From: Roseivirga thermotolerans
GTDB lineage: Bacteria > Bacteroidota > Bacteroidia > Cytophagales > Cyclobacteriaceae
Assembly: GCF_014653175.1 (NCBI RefSeq)
Contig: NZ_BNAG01000005.1
Location: 1-64,000 of the forward strand
Direction of reading: 5' to 3'
Length of the DNA: 64,000 nucleotides
Below the pieces are notes generated by a model, which was given only the letters and a program-made list of their open reading frames with translations, was not told where the DNA came from and searched no databases. The translations under genes were made by a program, and so were the position numbers. How positions within the stretch are numbered: the stretch's first letter is position 1; the number at the start of each line of letters is the position of its first letter. Shown piece after piece: positions 8,700-18,003 of this stretch.

Positions 8700-9074
8700 C
8701 TACCAGGGTAACTCAATATCCTGACCTGTAAATAGATGCGATCTGGACACAAAGGCTGTTTGGGCTTGCTCTACGCCTCTCTTCCTTTTTTTCCTATCCA
8801 CCAACTTTCTGAGCAAGGCCAATGGAGTAAGGATAAGGAGATATAAAAGACTAAGCAAAACGGCTCCGTTAATTCTACCCAACACGTGCCCAAGCCCCAA
8901 CCACAAGCTTGCCAGTGCGTGGGTTAGTTTGCCGGAAATGCTACACAAAACGGAAGTGGCTATAACCAGATATGTAATCCACTCCTCTTCAACAAAGTAG
9001 TTAATAACCAGCAGGCCGGCCACAAAGCCCAGAACCATAGCGTGGGGGTTCGTAGGTTTAGGCATTTTAAACAT
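8700..9074 (-). CDS. SxtJ-like small membrane protein
   Basis: A 124-residue protein with three probable hydrophobic segments (GFVAGLLVINYF, LVIATSVLCSIS and a longer LLSLLYLLILTPLALL) and a basic C-terminal tail (DRKKRKRG). It resembles the SxtJ family named from saxitoxin clusters, whose function is not established and which typically sits beside NodU/CmcH carbamoyltransferases. That is exactly its position here. The ATG at 9074 overlaps the carbamoyltransferase stop codon by 8 bases (ATGTTTAAAATG), so translation is coupled; a second ATG lies at 9065. The same trio is completed by the DUF5989 gene upstream. Confidence 0.75.
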   Translation of the reverse strand: MFKMPKPTNPHAMVLGFVAGLLVINYFVEEEWITYLVIATSVLCSISGKLTHALASLWLGLGHVLGRINGAVLLSLLYLLILTPLALLRKLVDRKKRKRGVEQAQTAFVSRSHLFTGQDIELPW

Positions 9075-10878
9075 GGTCGTTTTCTTTAGTAATGTAAAAA
9101 TTACCAACTGCCAGGCTGTCCATGTGAGTGCTCAAAAAGCATTGATAGGCCTCTTGAGGAGTACAAACAATAGGTTCATTGTTTACATTAAAGCTTGTGT
9201 TTACTAAAAGCGAATGCCCGGTTTTTTCTTTAAACTTAAGCAATAGCTCATATAAAAGCCTGTTGGTCTCTTTATCTACCGTTTGTATTCTGCTGGAGTA
9301 GTCTACGTGTACAATACCGGGAAAGCTCGAATTTACCCATTGACACTTTTCTTTAATGGTAAGAGCCTCGTAGTTATGCGGTCTTGGCTTTCTCCATTGC
9401 TCGGCTATCTGGGCTACAATAGCCATATAAGGACTTGGCTGATTCAGGTTAAAGTAGTCTTGCAAGTCTTCTTCTAAGAGTATGACTGCAAAAGGCCTGA
9501 ACGATTCTCTAAACTTTATTTTTCTATTGAGTTGCTCCTGAATGCCTGGGTTAGCAGCATCGGCCAAAATAGACCGGGAGCCGAGTGCCCGAGCACCAAA
9601 TTCCATTCTCCCCTGAAACCAGCCTACTACCCTACCTTGTATCAGGTCATCCACTACTCTATCTAAAAGTTCACCAGTCTGGTATGGCACTGTTGGACCG
9701 TCTACCGACCGCAAAACTGACGAAATTTCAGTATTGGTAAACTGAGGCCCCAAAAATGAGATCTCATTTTTGAGGTAGCGTGTATCTTTTGCCACATGGC
9801 CTAACAAGCTGCTGACCAAAAAGCCGGCTCCCACGGCCGAGCCTGCATCGCCAACAGCGGGAGGCACATGAACACTTTTAAAAATTTCTTGCTCTATTAT
9901 TTTCCCATTGACCACACAGTTGTACGCCACACCTCCTGCCAGACAAAGGTTCTCCTCTCCGGTTTCTAACTTTAAATGGCTAACCAACTTTAAAACAACC
10001 TGTTCAGTAAAGTTCTGTATGGCCAGGGCCAAATCGCAATGTTCTTGCCTGATTTGATCTGCACTATTTCTCATTGGCAGTCCAAACATCTGTTCCCATC
10101 GTTTCTGATGAATCATTCGACTCCCCAGCTGAAAGCAAAAGAACTCCATATTCAAGCGAATTGAACCGTCTGGAAACACCCTTACCAGATGTTTTTTGAT
10201 GGTTTCTTCTGCTCTCTTATAGGTATAGCTTTCACTGTTGCCATAAGGGGCCAAGCCCATCATTTTATATTCTCCATCATTCACCTTAAACCCCAGGTAT
10301 TGGGTAAATGCAGAATAGAGAAGGCCAAGGGAATGTGGGTAATGCTGCTCTTTTATAAGTTGAATAGCTCCATCTTGTATCCGGTATAAAGCAGTGGTAG
10401 TCCATTCACCCACACCATCGATTGTAAGCACAGCGGCATCTTTAAAGGGAGATGTGTAATAGGCCCAGGCCGCATGAGACAGGTGGTGTTCAACAAACTT
10501 AACAGTGGGCAGTTTTTTTGCTGCTTTGTCTATGGTTTTTAGTTTGTCGTTGAGATACTTTCTGAAAAAAACTTTTTGCTTTACCCACGCAGGCATGTAG
10601 CGAACAAAGGCCAATACTCCCTTAGGAGCTATATCGAAAAAATTCTCCAGTACTCGCTCGAATTTCAATAATGGTTTTTCGTAGAAAGCCACATGGTCTA
10701 TCTGCTCCAGGCTCAAATGAGTGTATTCTAAACAGAACCGAATGGCATTGACCGGGAATGTGGAGTCATGCTTTAGCCTGGTAAATCGTTCTTCTTGAGC
10801 AGCTACCAGTATTTCTCCATCGTGAATAATACAGGCTGCGGAATCGTGATAAAGAGCTGAAACACCGAGCACATACAT
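9067..10878 (-). CDS. Carbamoyltransferase, NodU/CmcH/TobZ family
   Basis: Transfers a carbamoyl group from carbamoyl phosphate, via carbamoyl-adenylate, to a hydroxyl of a small molecule or sugar. The 603-residue protein has both expected halves. The N-terminal Kae1-like domain has the metal-binding HHLSHAAWAYY (His131, His132, His135) and LTIDGVGEWT. Next come MGLAPYG and the nucleotide-binding CLAGGVAYNCVVNGK. The YrdC-like C-terminal part contains GRMEFGARALGSRSI. The acceptor is unknown. It is flanked by SxtJ-like and DUF5989 membrane proteins and follows an ADP-heptose epimerase-like gene. The acceptor could therefore be a cell-surface glycan, but that is inference. The ATG start lies 11 bases after the DUF5989 stop. 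Confidence 0.93.
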   Translation of the reverse strand: MYVLGVSALYHDSAACIIHDGEILVAAQEERFTRLKHDSTFPVNAIRFCLEYTHLSLEQIDHVAFYEKPLLKFERVLENFFDIAPKGVLAFVRYMPAWVKQKVFFRKYLNDKLKTIDKAAKKLPTVKFVEHHLSHAAWAYYTSPFKDAAVLTIDGVGEWTTTALYRIQDGAIQLIKEQHYPHSLGLLYSAFTQYLGFKVNDGEYKMMGLAPYGNSESYTYKRAEETIKKHLVRVFPDGSIRLNMEFFCFQLGSRMIHQKRWEQMFGLPMRNSADQIRQEHCDLALAIQNFTEQVVLKLVSHLKLETGEENLCLAGGVAYNCVVNGKIIEQEIFKSVHVPPAVGDAGSAVGAGFLVSSLLGHVAKDTRYLKNEISFLGPQFTNTEISSVLRSVDGPTVPYQTGELLDRVVDDLIQGRVVGWFQGRMEFGARALGSRSILADAANPGIQEQLNRKIKFRESFRPFAVILLEEDLQDYFNLNQPSPYMAIVAQIAEQWRKPRPHNYEALTIKEKCQWVNSSFPGIVHVDYSSRIQTVDKETNRLLYELLLKFKEKTGHSLLVNTSFNVNNEPIVCTPQEAYQCFLSTHMDSLAVGNFYITKENDHV

Positions 10879-10889
10879 TGCGGATGGAA

Positions 10890-11039
10890 TTAAAACATAC
10901 TATATATGAATGGTGCTACTGCAGAACCTTCTACAAAAACAATCAATAGGCCTAGCAATACCAAAACGATGATTATGGGTGCCAGCCAAAGCCTTTTTCG
11001 GGCAGCCATAAACTGAAAGAGCTCTTTAATTTGGTTCAT
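10890..11039 (-). CDS. DUF5989 small membrane protein
   Basis: A 49-residue protein, too short for most gene finders. It starts MNQIKELFQFMAARKRLWLA and continues with one long hydrophobic helix (IIIVLVLLGLLIVFVEGSAVAPFIY), ending SMF. It matches the DUF5989 pattern: a short amphipathic start, an R/K-rich turn, a single membrane segment and EGSAVAPFIY. Such proteins are commonly encoded next to SxtJ-like proteins and carbamoyltransferases. It is the first gene of the trio, 11 bases before the carbamoyltransferase and 47 bases after hldD. It may anchor or regulate the carbamoyltransferase, but its role is unknown. Confidence 0.8.
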   Translation of the reverse strand: MNQIKELFQFMAARKRLWLAPIIIVLVLLGLLIVFVEGSAVAPFIYSMF

Positions 11040-11086
11040 AGGGCTTCACTAACATTATTCAATGCGTATTAGCATCTTTGCCCAAG

Positions 11087-12052
11087 CTAGCAATAATTAT
11101 CGTTTTGCAAATAGTTCTTTACATAGTCGTCAATTCCTTCTTCTAAAGGAGTAAATGGTCTTGTGAAGCCAATGGCTTTTAACTTATCCATATTGGCCTG
11201 GGTATAGTATTGATATTTATCCCTTATGTCTGCCGGGGTATCGATAAAAGACACTACAGGTTCTTTGTCCATGGCCTTAAATGTGGCATTTACGAGATCT
11301 AGAAAGGTTCTGGCCTCTCCACTCCCCAGGTTGTAAATGGCCGAGTCTTTTCGGTGATGCATGAGGAAGTAACATACTTCTACCACATCCTTAACGTACA
11401 CAAAGTCGCGCATTTGACCACCGTCTTTGAAGTCCGGATTATGGGATCGGAACAATTTCATTTGGCCTGTATTTCCAATTTGATTGAATGCATGGAATAT
11501 CACGGAGGCCATTCTGCCTTTGTGGTATTCGTTGGGACCATACACATTAAAAAACTTGAGCCCGGCCCAAAAGAGCGGCTGTTGTTCCTGTTTCAGCACC
11601 CATTTGTCGAACTCATTTTTAGAGATACCATAGGGATTTAGTGGGGCAAGATTTTCGATAACGGAATGATCATCATTATACCCATGCTCTCCACCACCAT
11701 AGGTAGCGGCAGATGAGGCATAAACTAATGGAATCTGATACTCAATGCACTTATTCCACATCTGCTTGGAGTAGTTCAGGTTTAATTCATTGAGCAGTTC
11801 CATGTCGAATTCTGTAGTGTCGGTTCGCGCTCCTAAATGAAAAACGAATTCAACCTGCTTATGATTTTGGTCTAACCAATGGAAGAATGAACCTCTCTCT
11901 ACCTGCTCAGTTATTTTCTTTCCTTTCAGGTTTTTGTTCTTAGCGGGGGTGTCGAATTTATCGACTGCAATGATATTATTGAATCCTTCTTGATTGAGCT
12001 TGCTAATTAGACAGCTCCCTATAAACCCAGCGGCACCTGTTACAATGATCAT
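11087..12052 (-). CDS. hldD: ADP-L-glycero-D-manno-heptose 6-epimerase
   Basis: NAD(P)-dependent short-chain epimerase that makes ADP-L-glycero-D-manno-heptose for the lipopolysaccharide core. The 321-residue protein has the Rossmann motif TGAAGFIG at 5-12. The catalytic YxxxK is in NPYGISKNEFDKW, with a Ser/Thr triad partner in VYASSAATYG. The N-terminus, with VDKF and the K/N-rich loop, is typical of RfaD/HldD rather than UDP-galactose epimerases. The ATG is the first possible start. A -7 box (TATCTTTG) lies 18 bases upstream. A related extended-SDR sugar epimerase cannot be fully excluded, since no other heptose genes are nearby. Confidence 0.85.
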   Translation of the reverse strand: MIIVTGAAGFIGSCLISKLNQEGFNNIIAVDKFDTPAKNKNLKGKKITEQVERGSFFHWLDQNHKQVEFVFHLGARTDTTEFDMELLNELNLNYSKQMWNKCIEYQIPLVYASSAATYGGGEHGYNDDHSVIENLAPLNPYGISKNEFDKWVLKQEQQPLFWAGLKFFNVYGPNEYHKGRMASVIFHAFNQIGNTGQMKLFRSHNPDFKDGGQMRDFVYVKDVVEVCYFLMHHRKDSAIYNLGSGEARTFLDLVNATFKAMDKEPVVSFIDTPADIRDKYQYYTQANMDKLKAIGFTRPFTPLEEGIDDYVKNYLQNDNYC

Positions 12053-12069
12053 TGTTGTTGTTTTGGTGC

Positions 12070-12077
12070 CAAAGATA
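12070..12077 (-). promoter_or_regulatory. -7 promoter box of hldD
   Basis: The minus strand reads TATCTTTG, an exact TAnnTTTG match, ending 18 bases before the hldD ATG. This is the same spacing as for fur and queD. It lies between the hldD start and the stop of the FG-GAP gene, so hldD and the genes below it may form their own transcription unit. Confidence 0.45.
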
Positions 12078-12100
12078 CCGGATAACTATGAAAAGGGGAA

Positions 12101-15100
12101 TCAAAGCTTAGACTGACTTAACCAGTCTACCGAGTTTACCCTAAAAAGATGAGCCTTGTCTGCATTAAGAAGTGTAAGGATGTGTGAATCTCCATCTATA
12201 CTAATTTTCTCTACAGCGGTTATGGCTCCTTCCATTATAAAACCTGAACCGAAAAGCGGCACTGCCTCAAACTCACCCTTTCCATTACCTCTCAAAAGAA
12301 GTGCGGTTTGCGCATCATAATTACCGGTAAATACCTCGGTACCATAAGAGTTACCGGCTAGTAGGATATCATGGTATCCGTCTTGATCGTAATCAAAAAT
12401 GAGCATGTCGTTAACTCTTGTAAACTGTGCCTGAAGTGGCATTTCCTTCATTTGGAAGGTTCCATCGCCATTATTTATAAAGTATGAGCTCTGAAAATGT
12501 GTCGCCTTTACTTGATAAGCTCTTTCTAACACGGGTTGTGGTAAGACTTTATCTATAGTAGATTCAGCGTATTTAAGATTATTGGTAAACTTCTTCTTTA
12601 TGGGAGGCATTTGCTGAGTAATTGTAGCCCGGTCGGCCAACGGATACTCCCTACCTTGATTGTAATAGGTAAGCACGGCATCGAGTGTTCCATTTCCGTC
12701 AAAATCACTGGCATATGCACTCAATGGCTCTGTAACAGATGCCTTATATCTGCTATTCAACCCTAGATTGCCTGCAATTATATCCATGTCGCCATCTCCC
12801 TCAACATCGAGAACTTCTATGGTATTCCACCAACCCACGTAATCTTCCAGCCCGCTTATACTGGCTCTGGGTTTAATAATACCATTAGCTACTTCAAAGA
12901 TCATTAGGGGCATAAACTCACCGGCCACCAGCAGCTCCTTTTTCTCATCGCCTAATAGATTTACCCATTTAGCGTCTTTTACCATCCCTACATTCTTAAG
13001 CGATGGTGCGTATGCATCAATCTTATCGATGAATTTGCCTTTCTCATTAATTAACAATTGACAAGTGCCTGGCTTTGGGTAATTCTGGGGTAGTGATCGG
13101 CCACCAATAAACAGGTCGAGGTCTCCGTCTCCGTCTACATCATTAGCTACCACCACACTGCCACTATAGTAAGCCAGCGGAAGACTTTCTTTGCTTCGCA
13201 CGAAATTGCCATTACCATCGTTTAAATAGAGTCTGTCGAGGTATCGTTCGTCTCCTACAGGAAATTCATTACTACCACTTACCACATATAAATCAAGATC
13301 ACCGTCAGAATCTGCATCAAAGAACAAGGCTCCGGCATCTTCACTTTCTTTCTGATCTTCGATGAGGCGTTTTTCGAAAGTAGCTCCTTGTATTCCATGC
13401 TTTTGCAAGAAAATTGTAGCCGGCAGACCTGCCGATCCTCCAATGTAGAAATCTTCAAGGCCATCGTTGTTCACATCGCCCAATGCGGTAACAGGCCCTT
13501 CGGTCGATAGTTTGTGCGGCAGCATTGCTTCTCTTTTAAAGTCTACATAAGGAGACTCTTGATGAGTAAAGTCTATGCCTCTTTCTTCAGCTTTATCTAC
13601 AAAGGCCTGGGCTACATTGGCTGAAGGCGCAGACTTCTTTATTTCTACTTTATTTTTCTCAACTGTTATTCGGGAGTTGATCTTAACATCGCTAAGAACA
13701 GACTCCGAAAGGTCGGGCCAAATCACCTTAACTTCCTTTATTGAAGAGGACTCACCAAGGCCCAAATGAACGGTCGGGTCTACGCTGGATTGGAAGCCTC
13801 TGTAAGGGTTAACCTCGGCCATTAGTTCTTCTCCTGAATTAAGCGCAACTACCACTTTTGTTCCAATGGCCAATTGTTGGTTGCCGTCTATACTGAAGTC
13901 TATTTGCAGATAGTTCTTCTTAAACTTCTGAGAACTCATGTTTTCGTAAAGAAAAGACGGGTCGTTCAAGTTGTTTACCACCAAGTCCAAATCGCCATCA
14001 TTGTCCAAGTCGCCATAGGCTGCTCCGGTAGAAAAGCTTGGCTGGGTTATGCCCCACTCTTCTGAAACATTGGAGAACTGAAGCCCATTCGTATTTCTAA
14101 AAGCATAGTTTAATACCTTCTCGCCCTTAAGGTCTTGCAGTGCTCCTATAAGCACCTGAGGATCAAAGACTCTGTTTCTCTTTCTGGTTTCATTAACTAC
14201 ATAATCTCTAAAATCAACATCCGTAACATCCTTTACATAGCCGTTAGTAATGTAAATATCTTTAAGACCATCATTGTCTAAGTCGGCAATAAGCGGACTC
14301 CAACTCCAGTCTGTTGTACTTATACCAGCCAGATAGCCTATTTCCTGAAACTTCTCCTTCCCCGTGTTCAGTTGCAGTGTGTTGCGCATGTATTGCGGCA
14401 GATAACCTCTTGCCAATAGCATCTGCTGCCGATCGTAGTTCATTCCGCTCAGGAGCTTTTTCTGTCTTCTGTTGTCTTCAGGAAGCATATCTACTTGTAA
14501 CAAATCTGGTTTTCCATCATTGTTTACATCGGCCAGATCTATACCCATACCGAAATTGCTGGTATGTTCAAAATATAGGTTTAAAGACTCTTTGAAGGTA
14601 CCGTCTTGTTGATTGATATACAGAAGGTCGTCATAGGCAAAATCATTGCTAACATAAATGTCTAACCAACCATCGCTATTGAAGTCAGAGGTGTGAATAC
14701 CCAATCCATAGCCTTCATGTATTATCCCTGCTTGTGCAGACACTTCTTTAAAAATCTCGCCATCATTTCTATATAACCTATCTTGGCTTACAGTATTGCC
14801 CGAGAGGTTCTTTGGTCGTATAACATTGGGGTCTTTATTGGGGTTGTTCTCATAATTAAGAAGATAGGCATCTAAATCGCCATCTTGATCATAGTCGAAA
14901 AACACCGTATGCGTGGTCAGTGAAGTGTCGGCCAAACCAAAGCGCGCTGCTTCTTCCTCAAAAAGCATATCACCTTTATTTACATAAAGCTTGTTAGCGG
15001 CCTGCGCAGATTTTTTTATCCCCCCCACACTTAAATAAATATCTTGAAGGCCGTCATTGTTAATATCTACGATGCTCACTCCATGCACCCAAGGAGTTAC

Positions 15101-15427
15101 TCCTTGCAGAGGGAGTTCAAGTGGCTCAAATTGTAAATCGCCCTTATTCACATATACGGTAGTAGGAACCATATTTCCGGCCATCACTACATCTTTAAGG
15201 CCATCGTTATTTAGGTCGGCAATTGCAACACCTGAACCGTTGTAGATATATAGGAAAGTATAGGCGTTGATTGAATCTGATTCGGAAAGGATATTTTGAA
15301 AATTTAGTCCGGAGGAGCGCGTATCTATGGACTGAAAGATGGCATTTCTTCCACTTTTTTTGCCACAACCAATGCATACAACAACACTGATGGCAAGAAC
15401 AAGACTTGTCAGATATCGATTATTCAC
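12101..15427 (-). CDS. Large FG-GAP/ASPIC (CRTAC1-type) lipoprotein
   Basis: A 1108-residue predicted lipoprotein: a signal sequence followed by VCIG and Cys21 (lipobox). At least thirteen calcium-binding FG-GAP/VCBS loops of the DxNxDGxxD type are visible (for example DLNNDGLKD, DYDQDGDLD, DVDGDGDLD). They fall into two arrays separated by a UnbV/ASPIC domain at about 515-600 (QLAIGTKV, NPYRGFQSS, HLGLGESSS, VIWPD). This suggests two beta-propellers on the cell surface. Families of this type are common near SusCD loci, but their ligand is unknown. The start is GTG, as no upstream ATG exists. It is the last gene of the SusCD1-lipoprotein-SGNH series, 185 bases after the SGNH hydrolase, a gap with no obvious promoter or terminator. 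Confidence 0.85.
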   Translation of the reverse strand: MNNRYLTSLVLAISVVVCIGCGKKSGRNAIFQSIDTRSSGLNFQNILSESDSINAYTFLYIYNGSGVAIADLNNDGLKDVVMAGNMVPTTVYVNKGDLQFEPLELPLQGVTPWVHGVSIVDINNDGLQDIYLSVGGIKKSAQAANKLYVNKGDMLFEEEAARFGLADTSLTTHTVFFDYDQDGDLDAYLLNYENNPNKDPNVIRPKNLSGNTVSQDRLYRNDGEIFKEVSAQAGIIHEGYGLGIHTSDFNSDGWLDIYVSNDFAYDDLLYINQQDGTFKESLNLYFEHTSNFGMGIDLADVNNDGKPDLLQVDMLPEDNRRQKKLLSGMNYDRQQMLLARGYLPQYMRNTLQLNTGKEKFQEIGYLAGISTTDWSWSPLIADLDNDGLKDIYITNGYVKDVTDVDFRDYVVNETRKRNRVFDPQVLIGALQDLKGEKVLNYAFRNTNGLQFSNVSEEWGITQPSFSTGAAYGDLDNDGDLDLVVNNLNDPSFLYENMSSQKFKKNYLQIDFSIDGNQQLAIGTKVVVALNSGEELMAEVNPYRGFQSSVDPTVHLGLGESSSIKEVKVIWPDLSESVLSDVKINSRITVEKNKVEIKKSAPSANVAQAFVDKAEERGIDFTHQESPYVDFKREAMLPHKLSTEGPVTALGDVNNDGLEDFYIGGSAGLPATIFLQKHGIQGATFEKRLIEDQKESEDAGALFFDADSDGDLDLYVVSGSNEFPVGDERYLDRLYLNDGNGNFVRSKESLPLAYYSGSVVVANDVDGDGDLDLFIGGRSLPQNYPKPGTCQLLINEKGKFIDKIDAYAPSLKNVGMVKDAKWVNLLGDEKKELLVAGEFMPLMIFEVANGIIKPRASISGLEDYVGWWNTIEVLDVEGDGDMDIIAGNLGLNSRYKASVTEPLSAYASDFDGNGTLDAVLTYYNQGREYPLADRATITQQMPPIKKKFTNNLKYAESTIDKVLPQPVLERAYQVKATHFQSSYFINNGDGTFQMKEMPLQAQFTRVNDMLIFDYDQDGYHDILLAGNSYGTEVFTGNYDAQTALLLRGNGKGEFEAVPLFGSGFIMEGAITAVEKISIDGDSHILTLLNADKAHLFRVNSVDWLSQSKL

Positions 15428-15612
15428 AGCTTAGTTTAAGGTTGACACGGCAAAGCTGAACCTTGCCTAACAGACAACTTAAAAAAAGTTACGAACTCAA
15501 AAAAAGGGATTAGAATATAATTTTCAGAAACGGAGCAACTTTAACCGATAATCCTAAATTATGTAGAAAAAGTATCGATTCATTCGGACGCTAATATTAA
15601 GAACCAAATAAT

Positions 15613-17472
15613 CTAGATACTACCAAGCCTTCTTTCTAACGATAATAACCTCTCGCTTGAGTCTCTGCCAACTTTCAGACTGCCTAGCAATTGCTGCGCG
15701 GCTTCTGATTTTTCAAGGAAAATATACCCCTCTAAAGCATCTAATAGGACTGATTCAGGCATTTCATGCAGTTTCTTCCCAGGCTCCAACAAAAGAATAA
15801 TAGACTCAATACTCTTGAGTTGATTGGACAAGAGATAGTCTTTGGGTTTCTGACTAAGCAACTCTTTGGTCAACTCTGCCGCCAGATAGAACTGATTGTT
15901 GGCTAGAGCGTTTTTCTGCCGTAGTGTGGTAATTCTTACAGACTGTAATTGCTTTGGCATGGCAGACAGAAGCTGTTCAACTTTTTCGAACTGCCCCAAA
16001 CGGAGGTAGGCTTCTCCTGTTAAAAGGTAAGGTTCTTCTCTATGAGGCGAATCCTGAAGCATTACTCTTGCCGTTTGCAGGGCCTGGTACGGAGTACTCC
16101 CCAACTGGGAATAATAGCTATCGAGTAAAACCTGGTCCCATGAAATAGCTCCTGAAAAAACCTGAGCTGCTCTTGAGCCGGGGTCTATGCGCTGTGACTC
16201 ATCACCTCTGTTAAATGGCCAGTCGAGCAATAGTTGACTTATCAGTATTTCGGCATAAAGACTATCGGCCGGAGCAATGGCATATTGAAAGCCACCTCCT
16301 TGAGAGGGAAATAGCCCCCATTGTTCGGCAATTGTTTGAGCAACCGCAGTAAAAGCTCTATCGGCCATCAGCCGTTGCCCCTTTAAATTGGGATGCACAT
16401 GTTCATGCATCAATTCACCACCAATTAATCGGTCAGGACTGTATTGTTCAAAAGCATCTTTTATGTCAATCAAACGCGCTTCATACTTATCGCTGAGTTG
16501 AATAATAAGGGAGTCGATACCTGATGGAGCTCTAAACTTTAGCAAGTCCATATCTTTAGCCTTATTGAATAAGGAAACCGCCTCCTCGAGTTCACCATTC
16601 CTTCTTTTCTCTAAACCATCATTGTATAAAGTCAGGGCACTCTCACTACCGTTTTCCGAAAGAAACGGGCTAAAATCTGCCAGGTTTGACACCAACGTGG
16701 AGAGCCCCACGCTAACTCCCGCCCTGCGATACTTATTGAGCAACCTCGACAAATTAAACTCATACTGTTTCAACCCTTTTACATAAAGGTCCGACCCGTA
16801 GGGGATAGCATCTTCTCTGATCATTCTGGCCATGAGCGTATGGGAACTTGAATTGGGCAAGTTAGCCTTCGCCCTTATGCTCTGGGTTAGCTTACTAAGC
16901 AACTGTACAATTCTGTACTTCTTTAAACTGAGATAGGTATTTACCAACCGCGGAGAACTACCCTTTGACTGGGTAGAAGCTACTCCAAGGGCTCCATAAT
17001 ACTCATTGTGGCCGCCATAAATAATGACCATATCGGGCTGAGCATTGATAATCTCATTGGCCATGTCAAGCATAGCATAACTGTTCGTAGCTACTAGACT
17101 GGTGTTAATAACTTCTACATTAAGCGTTGGGTACTGTGCTTGCAGTCTTTGCTCCAAAAGTTTTGGAAATGAGGCATTGTGATACGGAAAGCCTGCAGAG
17201 GATGAGGCTCCCTGAACGAAAATTCTGAACGTAGAGTCTCCTTTAGCCTTTTCCATAACCTCGTATTGTGGGGCGGTTGCAAACGCCTGGTCACTAAAGT
17301 AACGCTCTGCAAATCTTGGGTTAAGCGTCCAATATCCACTATCAAATTTGTCTGTTACAAAGAGCGGCTGAGGAGATTCTCCATAACCAAACATTCTGAG
17401 TAAAAGCTCCAACGCAATTAACAGAATGATAGGAGTAAGGAGAGTAATAGCATAGAAAACTATTCTTTTCAT
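15613..17472 (-). CDS. SGNH/GDSL-type hydrolase with TPR-like C-terminus
   Basis: A 619-residue protein with an N-terminal membrane anchor or signal (residues 5-27). An SGNH-hydrolase core of about 350 residues follows. Block I GASSSAGFP carries the likely nucleophile Ser90, block III is YGGHNEYYG (about 155-163), and block V EHVHPNLKGQ carries the likely catalytic His. The last 200 residues are helical and resemble tetratricopeptide repeats (EEPYLLTGEAYLRLGQFEKV). SGNH enzymes remove acyl or acetyl groups from glycans, lipids or esters; the substrate here is unknown. The ATG directly abuts the T tract of a strong hairpin (17473-17516), which is unusual. It probably belongs to the SusCD1 expression unit and may deacetylate the glycan imported by it (inference). 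Confidence 0.8.
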   Translation of the reverse strand: MKRIVFYAITLLTPIILLIALELLLRMFGYGESPQPLFVTDKFDSGYWTLNPRFAERYFSDQAFATAPQYEVMEKAKGDSTFRIFVQGASSSAGFPYHNASFPKLLEQRLQAQYPTLNVEVINTSLVATNSYAMLDMANEIINAQPDMVIIYGGHNEYYGALGVASTQSKGSSPRLVNTYLSLKKYRIVQLLSKLTQSIRAKANLPNSSSHTLMARMIREDAIPYGSDLYVKGLKQYEFNLSRLLNKYRRAGVSVGLSTLVSNLADFSPFLSENGSESALTLYNDGLEKRRNGELEEAVSLFNKAKDMDLLKFRAPSGIDSLIIQLSDKYEARLIDIKDAFEQYSPDRLIGGELMHEHVHPNLKGQRLMADRAFTAVAQTIAEQWGLFPSQGGGFQYAIAPADSLYAEILISQLLLDWPFNRGDESQRIDPGSRAAQVFSGAISWDQVLLDSYYSQLGSTPYQALQTARVMLQDSPHREEPYLLTGEAYLRLGQFEKVEQLLSAMPKQLQSVRITTLRQKNALANNQFYLAAELTKELLSQKPKDYLLSNQLKSIESIILLLEPGKKLHEMPESVLLDALEGYIFLEKSEAAQQLLGSLKVGRDSSERLLSLERRLGSI

Positions 17473-17516
17473 AAAAAAAGCCCTTTACCATACTTAAACA
17501 ATGGCAAAGGGCTTTT
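17473..17516 (-). terminator. Strong terminator hairpin touching the SGNH start codon
   Basis: AAAAGCCCTTTaCCAT (17476-17491) pairs with ATGGcAAAGGGCTTTT (17501-17516) with one A-C mismatch. Downstream on the minus strand is a run of T. The T tract ends at base 17473, and the SGNH start codon occupies 17472-17470. The hairpin would stop transcription after the 142-residue protein, or act as an attenuator for the SGNH gene. Confidence 0.8.
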
Positions 17517-17534
17517 GTCAATTCTATGACCCAA

Positions 17535-17963
17535 TTATTTTATCACCGGATTGCCGGGCCCTTGCAGCCCAACCTCTTTGATAAATTCAAAGTCTCTCAG
17601 GTAATATAAACTATTTTCATTTGAAAACTTGAGCTGCCGAACGGCTTCTTCCATTTCAGGCTTAGTGGCAAAAAAGTGAATTAGCTTACTCGCATTAGGG
17701 TTCTTTAACCTCATGGCTTTAGCTCCTAACTGTTCCTTGGCTACTCTTAGTAACAATTGTTTATTGGTTGCCTGCACAGCTGACAAATTACTAACCAACA
17801 TTTTCTTTGATACAACCAACGAGTCAGTATCAGTTAAAACTTGCAGTCCACTCTTGAGCTCAAAGTTGCCAAAAAAGTAAACCGTTGTATCTGCCGGGTT
17901 CCTAGTTTGTGCCTGGACAGCTACAGAAAGGCAGAATAAAACTGTAATAATTGAAAGTCTCAT
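17535..17963 (-). CDS. Exported protein of unknown function, 142 aa
   Basis: I do not recognise this protein. It has a clear Sec signal peptide (MRLSIITVLFCLSVAVQAQ, cleavage after the AQA-type site). About 120 mature residues follow, with mixed helices and strands, no cysteines and no transmembrane segment. Its neighbours are a small lipoprotein upstream (40-base gap) and the SGNH hydrolase downstream. It is likely periplasmic and part of the SusCD1-linked gene set. Confidence 0.7.
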   Translation of the reverse strand: MRLSIITVLFCLSVAVQAQTRNPADTTVYFFGNFELKSGLQVLTDTDSLVVSKKMLVSNLSAVQATNKQLLLRVAKEQLGAKAMRLKNPNASKLIHFFATKPEMEEAVRQLKFSNENSLYYLRDFEFIKEVGLQGPGNPVIK

Positions 17964-18003
17964 AGTTATATAGTTTAGTTAGCAGTCGTAAAATCATCAA
18001 ATA

